Positions 53,000-61,968 of a DNA stretch of 64,000 nt are shown here, piece after piece (position 1 is the first letter of the stretch; each line of letters opens with the position of its first letter). The notes beneath the pieces are model-generated. The model was not told the origin of the DNA. It was given only the letters and a program-made list of their open reading frames with translations, and ran no database searches. The position numbers were made by a program, and so were the translations under genes. Source of the stretch: Lichenifustis flavocetrariae (GTDB lineage Bacteria > Pseudomonadota > Alphaproteobacteria > Rhizobiales > Beijerinckiaceae); the NCBI RefSeq assembly GCF_026130545.1, contig NZ_JAMOIM010000019.1:1-64000 (forward strand). The letters are read 5' to 3'.

Positions 53000-54159
53000 C
53001 CGGTCGCCCCCTCCGCATCGCTCTTCTCACCCATTCCACCAATCCGCGTGGAGGCGTGGTCCATGCGCTGGCCATCGGCGACGCGCTCGCGGAACTCGGC
53101 CATGAGGCGGTCGTCCACGCGCCGGATGCATCAGGTCGGGGCTTCTTCCGCGCGACGGCGTGCCAGACCCTGCCGATCCCGGCGTCCCTTTTGAACGTGC
53201 CCGACACCCACGCGCTGGTCGAGGCCCGCATCGACGACTACCTCCGCCATTTCGCCGACCCGGCGCATCGCCGCTTCGACGTCTTCCACGCCCAGGACGG
53301 TATCTCGGGCAACGCACTCGCGACCCTGAAGCAGCGTGGGCTCATCGAGGGCTTCACCCGCACGGTCCACCACATCGAGAGCTTTGCCGATCCGCGGGTT
53401 GCCGACCTTCAGCGACGCTCGATCGTCGAAGCAGATACGCATGTCGTGGTCAGTCCCCAATGGAGCGAGGTGCTTCGGGACGACTTCGGCCTCGCCGCCA
53501 CGGTGATCGGCAATGGCGTCGACCGACTGCGCTATTCGCCCCACCTCCATCCAGAGGATCTCACGTTGCGCCGCAGGCTCCGCCTTCAGGACGGCCCGGT
53601 GTTCCTGTCGGTCGGAGGAATCGAGGAGCGCAAGAACACCGTGCGGATCCTGGAAGCTTTCGCCCAGGTCTTCGCTCTGCGCCCGGAGGCGCAACTCGTC
53701 ATCGCGGGCGGCAGCTCGCTGCTCGACCATGAGGCCTACAGATTCCGCTTTGCCGAGGCTCTCGCCGCAAGCGGCCTTCCCGCCGATGCTGTGCGTTGCA
53801 TCGGTCCCCTGGCCGATGCCGACATGCCAGCGCTCTACCGGATCAGCGACGCGCTGGTCTTTCCCTCGGTCAAGGAGGGGTTCGGCCTCGTCGTCCTCGA
53901 AGCCATGGCTTGCGGCCTCCCGGTTGTCACGTCGGCGATCCGGCCCTTCACCGACTACCTCGACGCCGACGATGTCGTGTGGTGCAGGCCTGACAGCACC
54001 GCGTCCATCGCCAACGCGATGCTGGTCGTCCTTCAGCCGGCAGTCAGAGCCCGTGTCATCGCGCAGGGTCATGTCGTTTCCGCCCGACACGACTGGCACC
54101 AAGCCGCCCGGGCGCATCTTTCGATCTATCAGACGGTGGGAGCGCTCGACCATGCCTGA
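52996..54159 (+). CDS. MSMEG_0565 family glycosyltransferase (Nit1C)
   Basis: A 387-residue GT4-type (GT-B fold) glycosyltransferase. The N-terminal ALLTHSTNPRGGVVHALAIGDAL binds acceptor. VFLSVGGIEERKNTVRILEAFA opens the donor domain, and PSVKEGFGLVVLEAMACGLPVVTSAI is the EX7E motif with KEGFGLVVLE. The start is a GTG overlapping the previous stop. The presence of a sugar transferase suggests the Nit1C product is a glycosylated small molecule. Confidence 0.9.
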   Translation: MTGRPLRIALLTHSTNPRGGVVHALAIGDALAELGHEAVVHAPDASGRGFFRATACQTLPIPASLLNVPDTHALVEARIDDYLRHFADPAHRRFDVFHAQDGISGNALATLKQRGLIEGFTRTVHHIESFADPRVADLQRRSIVEADTHVVVSPQWSEVLRDDFGLAATVIGNGVDRLRYSPHLHPEDLTLRRRLRLQDGPVFLSVGGIEERKNTVRILEAFAQVFALRPEAQLVIAGGSSLLDHEAYRFRFAEALAASGLPADAVRCIGPLADADMPALYRISDALVFPSVKEGFGLVVLEAMACGLPVVTSAIRPFTDYLDADDVVWCRPDSTASIANAMLVVLQPAVRARVIAQGHVVSARHDWHQAARAHLSIYQTVGALDHA

Positions 54160-54439
54160 GATGCGGTTCTGCGTGCGGTGGCCGGATGGCGCGGAAGAAT
54201 CCTGCTATTCGCCTTCGCTCGTGATCAAGGACTTTTTCGTCCCTGGCGAGAGCTATCCGCTTGCCGATTTCCTGTCGCGCAGCCGGCAGGCCCTCACGAT
54301 CGCGAGCGACAGGGTGCAGGCGCGCTACGGCATGCCTTGCTCGCTCGCCCTCGGCCAACTTCAGCGGATCGAAGCGGCCGGCAATGGATTTTCGGACGCG
54401 CCCGACGCGCGGGTCACGGTCCTCTCCTTCCTTGAATAG
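54152..54439 (+). CDS. MSMEG_0570 family nitrogen-starvation protein (Nit1C)
   Basis: A 95-residue protein: MRFCVRWPDGAEESCYSPSLVIKDFFVPGESYPLADFLSRSRQAL, then RVQARYGMPCSLALGQLQRIE. The block matches the MSMEG_0570 family of Nit1C clusters. It begins eight bases before the glycosyltransferase stop, so it is co-translated. Function unknown, possibly carrier-like. Confidence 0.88.
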   Translation: MPEMRFCVRWPDGAEESCYSPSLVIKDFFVPGESYPLADFLSRSRQALTIASDRVQARYGMPCSLALGQLQRIEAAGNGFSDAPDARVTVLSFLE

Positions 54440-54453
54440 ACGGACATCGTTCC

Positions 54454-55746
54454 ATGACGGCTCGCACCCTCAAATCTCACTACAACGTGGTCGTGGTCGG
54501 CGGCGGGCAAGCTGGCCTCTCGGTCAGCGCTCATCTGCGCGAACAGGGTGTCGGCCACGTGATCTTCGAGAAGAACCGGATCGCGCACGCTTGGCGGAGC
54601 CAGCGGTGGGACGCCTTCTGTCTCGTAACGCCCAACTGGCAGTGCCAGCTGCCGAACTTCCACTATGCCGGACCCGATCCGAAGGGCTTCATGCCGCGCG
54701 ACGAGATCGTCGCCTATGTCGAAGACTTCGCCGCGCACATCGATGCACCCGTGCGTGAGGGCGTCGGCGTCTTGCGGGTCGGCCGCGAAGGGGCGGGCGG
54801 CTTCGTGGTCGAGACAGAGGCCGGCACGGTGACGGCGGACGCCGTCGTGATGGCGATCAGCGCCTATCATAAGCCGCAAGTTCTCCGCGTCGCCGAACGC
54901 CTGCCGCCCATCATTACCCAGCTCCATTCTTCCGCCTACAGGAACGCCGCTGCGCTCCCGGCCGGGGCGATCGTGGTGGTGGGCTCCGGCCAGTCCGGGT
55001 GCCAGATCGCCGAGGACCTGCATCTTGCCGGGCGTCAAGTGCATCTGGTGGTCGGCAGCGCCCCGCGCTGCCCGCGCTTCTATCGCGGCCGGGATGCCGT
55101 GGAGTGGCTGTCCGACCTGGGACAATATGACATGCCGGTCGACAAACATCCCAAGGGCGAGGCAGTCCGCAAGCAGGCGAACCATTATCTCACCGGCCGC
55201 GATGGCGGCCGCGACATCGATCTCCGTCGCTTCGCCAAGGATGGCATGCAATTGCATGGCCGTCTCATGGACGTTGACGGCACGACGCTCCGGTTCGGTG
55301 ACGATCTCGTCAAGAATCTCGACAATGCCGACACGGTCTACAACGGCATCTGCGCGCTGATCGACAGGCATATCGCCGACAGCGGCATCGATGCACCGGC
55401 GGGCGAGCCCTACCGGCCGGTCTGGCAGCCAGGCGCGACGACCCACACGCTTGATATCGAGGTCGCCGGCGTATCCACCGTGATCTGGGCCACCGGGTTC
55501 CGTTCGGATTGGTCGCTGGTCGACATGCCACTGTGTGACCAGGACGGTTATCCCCGGCACACGCGAGGCGTCACGCCCATTGAGGGGTTCTACGTCGTCG
55601 GCATGCCCTGGCTTTACACCTGGGGCTCGGGACGCTTCTTGAACGTCGGGCGCGACGCGGAGCACATCGCCGAGCATATCGCAGGGCGTCGGGCGACATG
55701 GGCCGATGCGCGAAGCGGCGTCAGCCTCGCCGCCTTCGAAATCTGA
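54454..55746 (+). CDS. MSMEG_0569 family flavin-dependent oxidoreductase (Nit1C)
   Basis: A 430-residue FAD/NADPH flavoprotein monooxygenase-like enzyme. VVVVGGGQAGLSVSAHLREQGV is the FAD loop, IVVVGSGQSGCQIAEDL the NADPH loop, and VIWATGFRSDWSLVDMPLCDQDGYPRH and GFYVVGMPWLYTWGSGRFLNVGRDA close the fold. It would N- or C-oxidise the pathway intermediate. It is 14 bp after the MSMEG_0570 gene, in the same operon. Confidence 0.9.
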   Translation: MTARTLKSHYNVVVVGGGQAGLSVSAHLREQGVGHVIFEKNRIAHAWRSQRWDAFCLVTPNWQCQLPNFHYAGPDPKGFMPRDEIVAYVEDFAAHIDAPVREGVGVLRVGREGAGGFVVETEAGTVTADAVVMAISAYHKPQVLRVAERLPPIITQLHSSAYRNAAALPAGAIVVVGSGQSGCQIAEDLHLAGRQVHLVVGSAPRCPRFYRGRDAVEWLSDLGQYDMPVDKHPKGEAVRKQANHYLTGRDGGRDIDLRRFAKDGMQLHGRLMDVDGTTLRFGDDLVKNLDNADTVYNGICALIDRHIADSGIDAPAGEPYRPVWQPGATTHTLDIEVAGVSTVIWATGFRSDWSLVDMPLCDQDGYPRHTRGVTPIEGFYVVGMPWLYTWGSGRFLNVGRDAEHIAEHIAGRRATWADARSGVSLAAFEI

Positions 55747-55755
55747 GGTCTCGCC

Positions 55756-56646
55756 ATGACTGTCGCCGTCCCGCTCACGCTTGGCCAGCTCCAGGGAGCC
55801 GGGGTATTCGCCTCCTCACGCCAATCCATGATCGGACTGGGCATGCCGCACCTGACGGCCTGCGGGCTGTCGGAGACGTGGCTGCTTAAGGAGCTAGGCC
55901 ACCGCCACTGGCAGCTGATCGCCCAGGCTTCGGGCCTGGAGCGGCCGGTGTTCCGCGACCGGGCGGGCGACACCGTTTATGCCGCCTTCTGTGGCGTCGC
56001 GATCCGCGACGCGCGCTTTGACGCGCTGCGGGAGCACGACGACCTCCTGATCGCATCCGACATCGCCCGTGTCTCCCGCACGCAGTTCGCCAGCCGTCAT
56101 CACCTGTCCCGCGAGGGCAGGGCCCTGGGCGTCGTCGAGATGCTGTCGGTCTTCGTCAAGCGGGCGGCGCCGGGGCAGAACCGCTCGATCGTCCGCGTCG
56201 CCGTCGCGGGACTGGGCCAGATGCCGCTGCGGCCGGAGTTCACCGACCTGACCACGCGCGTGCCCTCGCTGAGAGGAGGCGACTGGACGGAGCATTTCGG
56301 CTTTCGTGCCGATGACGCCGAGGTGTTGGAATCGACGACGATCCTGCCGTGCCCGTCGCAGGACTTCAACGGCGCCGGCCTGCTCTACTTTTCGTCATTC
56401 CAGTCAGCGGTCGACCGCCTGGAATGGGCGACCTTCGGGGCGCGCTATCCGGCGTTGACCACAACGGCCCGTGACATCGTCTATCATGGGAACGTCGACA
56501 TCGGCGAACCGATCATCGTCGCCTTATGCGGCTTGCGCGAGACGGCCGATCACCTCGACCACTGGTGCCGCCTCACGGCCACGCGGGATGGTCGGGTGCT
56601 CGCCGACGTATTCTCGAAGCGCAAGCGGTTGGGCTTCAACGGTTGA
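55756..56646 (+). CDS. LnmK/Pnap_2097-like biosynthesis protein
   Basis: A 296-residue protein with a double-hotdog look: MGLGMPHLTACGLSETWLLKELGHRHWQLIA near residue 25-60, FVKRAAPGQNRSIVRV, LPCPSQDFNGAGLLYFSSFQSAVDRLEWATF and CGLRETADHLDHWCRLTATRDGRVLADVFSKRKR. It resembles the Pnap_2097/LnmK family, in which LnmK acts as an acyltransferase/decarboxylase that loads propionyl units on a carrier protein. It is nine bases after the flavoprotein, so it appears to be a ninth gene of this Nit1C operon. Activity here is inference. Confidence 0.7.
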   Translation: MTVAVPLTLGQLQGAGVFASSRQSMIGLGMPHLTACGLSETWLLKELGHRHWQLIAQASGLERPVFRDRAGDTVYAAFCGVAIRDARFDALREHDDLLIASDIARVSRTQFASRHHLSREGRALGVVEMLSVFVKRAAPGQNRSIVRVAVAGLGQMPLRPEFTDLTTRVPSLRGGDWTEHFGFRADDAEVLESTTILPCPSQDFNGAGLLYFSSFQSAVDRLEWATFGARYPALTTTARDIVYHGNVDIGEPIIVALCGLRETADHLDHWCRLTATRDGRVLADVFSKRKRLGFNG

Positions 56647-57048
56647 CTTGATCCGGTAGCCACGCGTCATCGAACCCGATTCTTGGCTCGCTGTCGTCAT
56701 CTTGCATCCACTCGGCGGCGGACAGAGTTGCAGACTTCGAAAGGCAGCTTCGATTGGTCCGCAGCTTCGAAGCAGATTATCTGATAACAGCCAAGTTCGC
56801 GTGTCGCGGCCAACCAGCTTGAGCTGAAGCAGACCTCTTCAATGTTGGGTTTGAATCGACATGTATCGGCCTGCTGAATGTCTGCAAGGTGGCAACTGGC
56901 CAGCGGCAACTATTGGCACAATCCGCCCCTGGACCGCAGTGTAATTGCCGGTCCAGGTGGCGAGCTACGTTGCGGCGTCAATTTTTTTGGGGACATGCTG
57001 TCGCGGCTGCGCAGTCACAGCCGCAACCACTCGACCAGGAAGTTCGTT
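56647..57048. other. Intergenic region, no gene recognised
   Basis: Only short frames without family-like sequence occur. A 20-mer at 56876-56895 resembles one at 63832-63851 with two mismatches; no other structure was seen. Confidence 0.4.
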
Positions 57049-57429
57049 ATGGACGATCTCAGTGTGCGCGCAGCTCTGGAGACACATTGGGCTGCGTCCG
57101 ACGCGAATGATTTCGAACGAGAGCATCAGATCTACCGAGAAGATGCTGTCCTCGAATATCCGCAGTCCGGTGAGTTCATTCGAGGGCGGGCACACATTCA
57201 ATCATCTCGGGCCGCACAGCCGAATCAGAAGCGTTTCACGGTGCGGCGGATCGTCGGTTCGGGCGACCTTTGGATTACCGAATATGTTCTCACCTATGAC
57301 GGACAACCCTCCTACACCGTGAGCATCATGGAATTCCTGGACGGCAAGGTCGTTCGTGAAACGCAATATTTCGGCGATCCATTTGAGCCAGGTGTTTCGC
57401 GTTCTCAATGGGTCGAGCGGATGCAATAA
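57049..57429 (+). CDS. SnoaL/NTF2-like protein
   Basis: A 126-residue NTF2-fold protein: VRAALETHWAASDANDFEREHQIYREDAVLEYPQSGEFIRGRAHIQSS, then FTVRRIVGSGDLWITEYVLTYDGQPSYTVSIMEFLDGKVVRETQYFGDPFEPGVSRSQWVERM. Blocks and length match SnoaL-like proteins of the nuclear-transport-factor-2 family. AGGAAG precedes the ATG; the longer open frame from 56878 is not family-like. Function unknown. Confidence 0.82.
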   Translation: MDDLSVRAALETHWAASDANDFEREHQIYREDAVLEYPQSGEFIRGRAHIQSSRAAQPNQKRFTVRRIVGSGDLWITEYVLTYDGQPSYTVSIMEFLDGKVVRETQYFGDPFEPGVSRSQWVERMQ

Positions 57430-57612
57430 CGCTGCTGCCCTTGCCCGCAATCAGTCGGCCGCGCAGCGGCGAGCCGCTTCGGGTCGACCTCGACCATTGG
57501 CCTGAGGCAGGTAGCTTGGTCAGGAGTCGGGTAGCGTGCTGATCTCCGAAACGGCGCAGCCCAGAAGGGGTGACTAGCTTGGCCGATTGCTCCAGGTCCG
57601 CGTTGAACGTGA

Positions 57613-58220
57613 TCATACCGGTGGGGAGCGAGCGCAGGCATGGTCAGTCACGTTGGATGGCTCACCCGCGTCCGCCAGCGGCAAGACTGCGCCGATGTTT
57701 GTGAGGAGTTTGCGGGCCCGCATCAGTTCGGCGATGCGCTCAAGCCGCGTGGTCGTGACGTCGACGAGGAAAAAGGCCGCACGGGTCTCTGTTCGGGCTG
57801 CGAGGTTCTGATCGGGTTGGGAAACAACTGAGATCAAGACTCCTCCCGGTTTGATCACTTCGAACGACCCCGTCTGTATCTCACCGCCGACAAGGTCGAT
57901 CACCGCGTCCACACGGTTCACGATGCTCGTGAATTCGGTCGTGCGATAATCGATGACCTGGTAGGCCCCGAGCGTTCTGGCATAAGAAACGTCTTTCGTC
58001 CCGCAGGTGGCGATCACCGTCACGCGCTCCCGGCGCGCGAGTTGAACCGCATAGGCACCGACGTTGCCCGCCGCCCCATGAATGAGGACGGCATAGGCAC
58101 CCGTGAATTGCGCATTGGTCACGCCGAACACCGTGTCACCGACCCGAAAGTCCGGAACGCCCTCGCCGAGCCTCTCGACAATGCCCGACAAGTCCGATCC
58201 GAGCGTCAGCGGTAGAGGCC
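57613..58220 (-). pseudogene. Zinc-type alcohol dehydrogenase remnant with internal deletion
   Basis: The frame carries MDR-family segments LTLGSDLSGIVERLGEGVPDFRVGDTVFGVTNAQFTGAYA, then VLIHGAAGNVGAYAVQLAR, VIDYRTTEFTSIVNRVDAVIDLVGGE and a C-terminal quinone-reductase-like tail. Some 45 residues that normally join TGAYA to VLIHGAAG are missing without a frameshift, and the N-terminal 60 residues are also absent. The remaining NADP loop cannot form an active enzyme. Upstream sequence gives no start. Confidence 0.75.
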
Positions 58221-58874
58221 GTGGGAGAGCGCTGTTTCCGGAACGGATCCCTAGCCGCCAAGCTCAACAACGTTGTGGGCGTCGACGTGCCAAATCCAAG
58301 AAATCGCATGTCTATGGAGGATGCAGGCGGGCGTGGTCATTCAAGCACCCGGGCAGGGGCGCTTTCGGGCAACTGTCATAAAACAGGCAATATCTCGTCC
58401 CCCGCCGATCTGCCGAGCGACCTCGCGAGCGCAAGCGGGCAAGACTCAGGTACGAACGTTTCACGCCTGCTACCAGGGTCGAACGACGCCGAGCGACGAA
58501 AACGGTTTTGTCAACTGCTCCGCGACCAGGCCAGCCGTCATCAGCGCGCCTGTTGGGCAGAAGCCGATCGCTTTTTTGCTCGCACCTGATGACCACAGCC
58601 CGGCATGGGTGCAGAGATCATCAACAAACTTCTACACGTTGTATTTCGCCCTGTGTCACGGCCTCGCTGCAGGCCGTAGAGCGGCGAGAGATCGTCAGGG
58701 TGTCGCGGGTCTTTCGGGTACCATGTAGCTCTCATACAGCCTCGGACGATCACGTTGAGCCACTTGGAGGACGTCCTGGAGCCTCGCTGATGCCCAATCA
58801 GGTTGCGACGCCGTTTCGGCCCTTGCTCCAGACCTACATCCCGTGAGCGGTGAACCTCGCAGGGAGCCCGTCAA
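58221..58874. other. No gene recognised
   Basis: Longest frames (a 151-codon plus-strand frame at 58273-58728) show no family-like sequence and overlap several alternative frames. Probably eroded DNA between a broken dehydrogenase and the peptidase gene. Confidence 0.4.
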
Positions 58875-58879
58875 CCCGG

Positions 58880-59875
58880 TCACGGTCCGATCTGCGCCGC
58901 GAAGGTCTTCTCAATGAACACCTTGCCGTCGCGTGCCACCGTGTAGGTCGCCGCGTAACGTCCGGGAGGCCATCCTAACGCAGGTCGCTTCCGACCAACG
59001 CCCATGTAGACTTGATCCTTGTTTGACGGCAGGGGCGGCTCGCTGTGATCGAGCAGCGGTCCGTTCGGCCCAATCAAAACGATTCGCTGAACGTCGCCCT
59101 GCCGCAGCGTGATGGCTTGGACATAGGCCAGGACGGCTGGTGAGTCCGGTGTGAGGACCTCGGGGCCGAGACCGTTCTCGATGTCGCTCATCGTCACAGC
59201 ACGAGACGCCAGTCCTGCATTGAGGACCGTCCCGGCCTTATAGGCGAGCGTCCGTTGGATCGCCGGAGACCAAAGCGAGACGCCTCCGCTGCACGCCCCC
59301 TCGGTCTCACCGTAGGCAAACGGATCGATGACCTTGCCGTCGCGCCGCACTGTGATGTGAAGGTGCGGAAATTCAGTGTCGCCAGACAGGCCAACATGAC
59401 CGATGGGCTGCCCCGCCGCCACGACGTCGCCGGGCTTCACCATGAGGGTGCCTTGAGCCATGTGACAGTACTGGGTTTCGAAACCGTCGGCATGCGCGAT
59501 CACGAGGGCGTTCCCACAATCCCGGTCTTTGATCGCGTCGTGACCGATCACCGCCACGGAAACGTCGGCCATGCCATCCCGAGCGCGCAGCACTTTCCCG
59601 GGCGCGGCTGCCAGGACGTTGACGCCCTTGCGCTCATCAGCCATCGTCAAGAGGCGGATGTCTGTGCCGTTGTGGCCCTTGTAGGTCACGGTGCCGCATC
59701 GGTAATCCTTGGCGGCTGCCCCACCGCCATGATCCACATAATGTTGGATCTCGCAGGTCTCACCCACTTGACAGGCAACAGGCCAGCCAAGGGCGATTTC
59801 CGCCATCGCTTGCGGGGCATAGAATCCGGGCCAAGAAAGCAGGGCGGCGAGGCGCAGGGTCGATCTCATGCTCAT
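58880..59875 (-). CDS. Secreted M23-family peptidase
   Basis: A 331-residue exported metallopeptidase. A signal peptide (RLAALLSWPGFYAPQAMA) is followed by the LytM/M23 domain, with Zn ligands in YKGHNGTDIRL (HxxxD) and the HLH motif in FPHLHITVRRDGKVIDPFAY. AAGQPIGHVGLSGDTEFPHLHI is the core strand. A C-terminal beta domain (residues about 230-331) may bind substrate. ATG 59875 has GAGAG upstream; ATG 59869 is an alternative. It would cleave peptidoglycan peptides. Confidence 0.87.
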   Translation of the reverse strand: MSMRSTLRLAALLSWPGFYAPQAMAEIALGWPVACQVGETCEIQHYVDHGGGAAAKDYRCGTVTYKGHNGTDIRLLTMADERKGVNVLAAAPGKVLRARDGMADVSVAVIGHDAIKDRDCGNALVIAHADGFETQYCHMAQGTLMVKPGDVVAAGQPIGHVGLSGDTEFPHLHITVRRDGKVIDPFAYGETEGACSGGVSLWSPAIQRTLAYKAGTVLNAGLASRAVTMSDIENGLGPEVLTPDSPAVLAYVQAITLRQGDVQRIVLIGPNGPLLDHSEPPLPSNKDQVYMGVGRKRPALGWPPGRYAATYTVARDGKVFIEKTFAAQIGP

Positions 59876-60039
59876 GCATGCTCTCGCAAATGCGGACAAT
59901 CGATGGCTCTTGCCGAGGAGGCGATTCCACCACCTCGCCATTGATGGAAGAGTCTGAAGGGACGTTACTCGCCGCAGGCGGGGCCACAATGTCCGAGCAA
60001 GCCCACCTGGGGACGTCTCCAGCCCACGGGAGATGTGAG

Positions 60040-60365
60040 GTACAATGACGGATCAGGCCATCATGTGCTCAGCGAGCCACTAGTCGCCGTTCTGAATGCC
60101 GGCCACCCCCTCGCGGCACGAGCATCGGTCGTTCCACGGACTTGGCGGCGGAAACCTTCATCGGGATCTCGCCCGTACCCGAATTTTGCGCGGGGTGGTT
60201 TACGGCTATCTGGAGCGCGTCGGGGTGTCCGCCGTACCCCGTTTTGGGATCGACAACTTCGCCATGGCGATGTCGCTTGTTCAAGCAAACGATGGTGTTG
60301 CCTTGTTGCCGGCCTCGATCGAGGTCTATCTACCGACGAGCTGGCGGCGCGACTGCGACACATGA
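60040..60365 (+). pseudogene. LysR-type regulator remnant (effector domain)
   Basis: Fragments in different frames spell the C-terminal effector-binding domain of a LysR regulator: LSEPLVAVLNAGHPLAARAS (frame of 60035), then LAAETFIGISPV, then GVVYGYLERVGVSAVPRFGIDNFAMAMSLVQANDGVALLPASIEVYLP. Two frameshifts and the missing DNA-binding half make it inactive. Confidence 0.7.
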
Positions 60366-60521
60366 ACAGAAGTAACCGCGGAACTGAAGAGTGTCGGACG
60401 TTGCAGATGGGCAGCCTTCGCGAGGGCATAGACTTGAGCTTTCACCTTATCGAACGACCGGAACCGGGCAAGACCGCAAGGTCTGCACTTGGCGCAGCCC
60501 AGCTTCTTCAGAATTACTGCG

Positions 60522-61964
60522 TCATGCCTCGTCGTCCAGAAAGCTCGTCAACGCGTCTTGAAGCACGGCGTCGTCACCGGCCAAGCCGTGCATCGCGGCC
60601 ATTCTCAAGATCACGGTTGCCGTAATCCGCTCTTCGATCGTGTCTTCCCCGAAGGTGTAGTAAATGATCGCCCGCTCACCGTCCCTGTGACAACGGCCTT
60701 CGATTTGCTGCAGCTGGATCGCGCTGTACCGCATGTCGTGGACGATCAGCGATCGCGGACGGTGGCCTCCCGGCATCTCGTTCCTGTGCAGGGAGATCGA
60801 CTCCGTGACGGTGAACGTCACGACATCGAGCATGCCTGTCTGGAAAGCGATGCGGGTCGTCTCGTTCGCTTCTGCCGATGCGCGTCCATCGATCTGGCCG
60901 ACCCGCCACCCTCGACCGGTGAGAGCCTGGGCCAGGGCGGTGCCGGTTTCGAGGAAGGCCACCGACACGGCGACTTGTTGACCAGCTTCGAGAAGATCCT
61001 CGGCGAAAGCGACCGTTCCGGCAACGCGCAGCAGGCTGGCCTTCTGTCGGAAACGAAGGTCGGCCGCCCAACCCGCCGGGCGGCGCGTGCCGCCGCCCAA
61101 GAGCCCGAACTCGCGGCGGAACTCGCGCCAGGTCACCTCATAAAGGCGACGCTCGGCCGGCGTCAGCACCGTCGGTGCGAGTTCCCGCTGGACCTCGGGC
61201 CATCCTGCGATGTCGCCGGGATGCCGGCGAATCCCGATCGCGTTCGGGCCTTTGTAGAGCAGATCTGCGATGACGCCCCGATCCCGTTCGTTGGGCTCCC
61301 ATGTCCAATTCTTCCACCGGCCCTTGGCCCGACCAATACCCAGCATCTTCATCAACTGGCGAAAATCCGCCAATGTCTCGGTCGGCCGACCGGCCGCAAA
61401 TCCCAGCACACGGCCGAGATAGCCGAGCTCGTGCGGCGACTGTCCCGCAGTCGCGCTGAGGTACAGCGTGAACGTCGCGGCGTCGGCCATCTGCCGACAG
61501 GCCATCGTCTGCTGGGCATAGGGGTTGCGGAGCCGATGGCTCTCGTCGAAGACGACGATCGGCCAGACCTGCTTAGGCCGCCCCTGCCGGGCGAGCTCGT
61601 TATTCTTGGCGCGCGTCGATCGCTTGGTGCTGGTGGGCGGCGGCACGAGGAGTGCTTTGGTCCGCTCATAGTTGATGACAGTGACGCGCTTCGGGGCAAG
61701 GCCGCTTTGTGCGATCGTTCGGCGCCACTGCGGCATGGCTCCCTTCGGACAGACGATGAGCACGTCGTCCTCCGGCATCGCCGCGATGGCGGCCCAGGCC
61801 GACAATGTCTTGCCCAGGCCGGTCAGGTCTCCGAGCAGGAATCCAGGCCGCCCCTGGCCTCGTGCGGCTCGAATCGCATCACGCGCGGTTTCCTGGTGCG
61901 GTCGTGGGATGAAGACGTTCGGAGCCGCGCGAGTGGGCTCGTCCTTTGGGACGGTTGCCGGCAT
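60522..61964 (-). CDS. SNF2-like helicase, phage-type
   Basis: A 480-residue SF2 helicase. Walker A GDLTGLGKT is at residues 45-53, motif II DESH at 140-143, motif III LSATAGQSPHEL near 170, and the C-terminal motif VI QIEGRCHRDGE near 430. The compact size with two RecA lobes resembles SNF2-like proteins of phages and mobile islands. No nuclease domain is seen. Possible roles are phage replication or a defence component. Confidence 0.82.
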   Translation of the reverse strand: MPATVPKDEPTRAAPNVFIPRPHQETARDAIRAARGQGRPGFLLGDLTGLGKTLSAWAAIAAMPEDDVLIVCPKGAMPQWRRTIAQSGLAPKRVTVINYERTKALLVPPPTSTKRSTRAKNNELARQGRPKQVWPIVVFDESHRLRNPYAQQTMACRQMADAATFTLYLSATAGQSPHELGYLGRVLGFAAGRPTETLADFRQLMKMLGIGRAKGRWKNWTWEPNERDRGVIADLLYKGPNAIGIRRHPGDIAGWPEVQRELAPTVLTPAERRLYEVTWREFRREFGLLGGGTRRPAGWAADLRFRQKASLLRVAGTVAFAEDLLEAGQQVAVSVAFLETGTALAQALTGRGWRVGQIDGRASAEANETTRIAFQTGMLDVVTFTVTESISLHRNEMPGGHRPRSLIVHDMRYSAIQLQQIEGRCHRDGERAIIYYTFGEDTIEERITATVILRMAAMHGLAGDDAVLQDALTSFLDDEA

Positions 61965-61968
61965 TCCG

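Noticed and set aside
56876-56895. 20-mer similar to 63832-63851
   Set aside because: Eighteen of 20 bases agree, but only two copies occur and no structure surrounds them, so chance or a trivial remnant is as likely.
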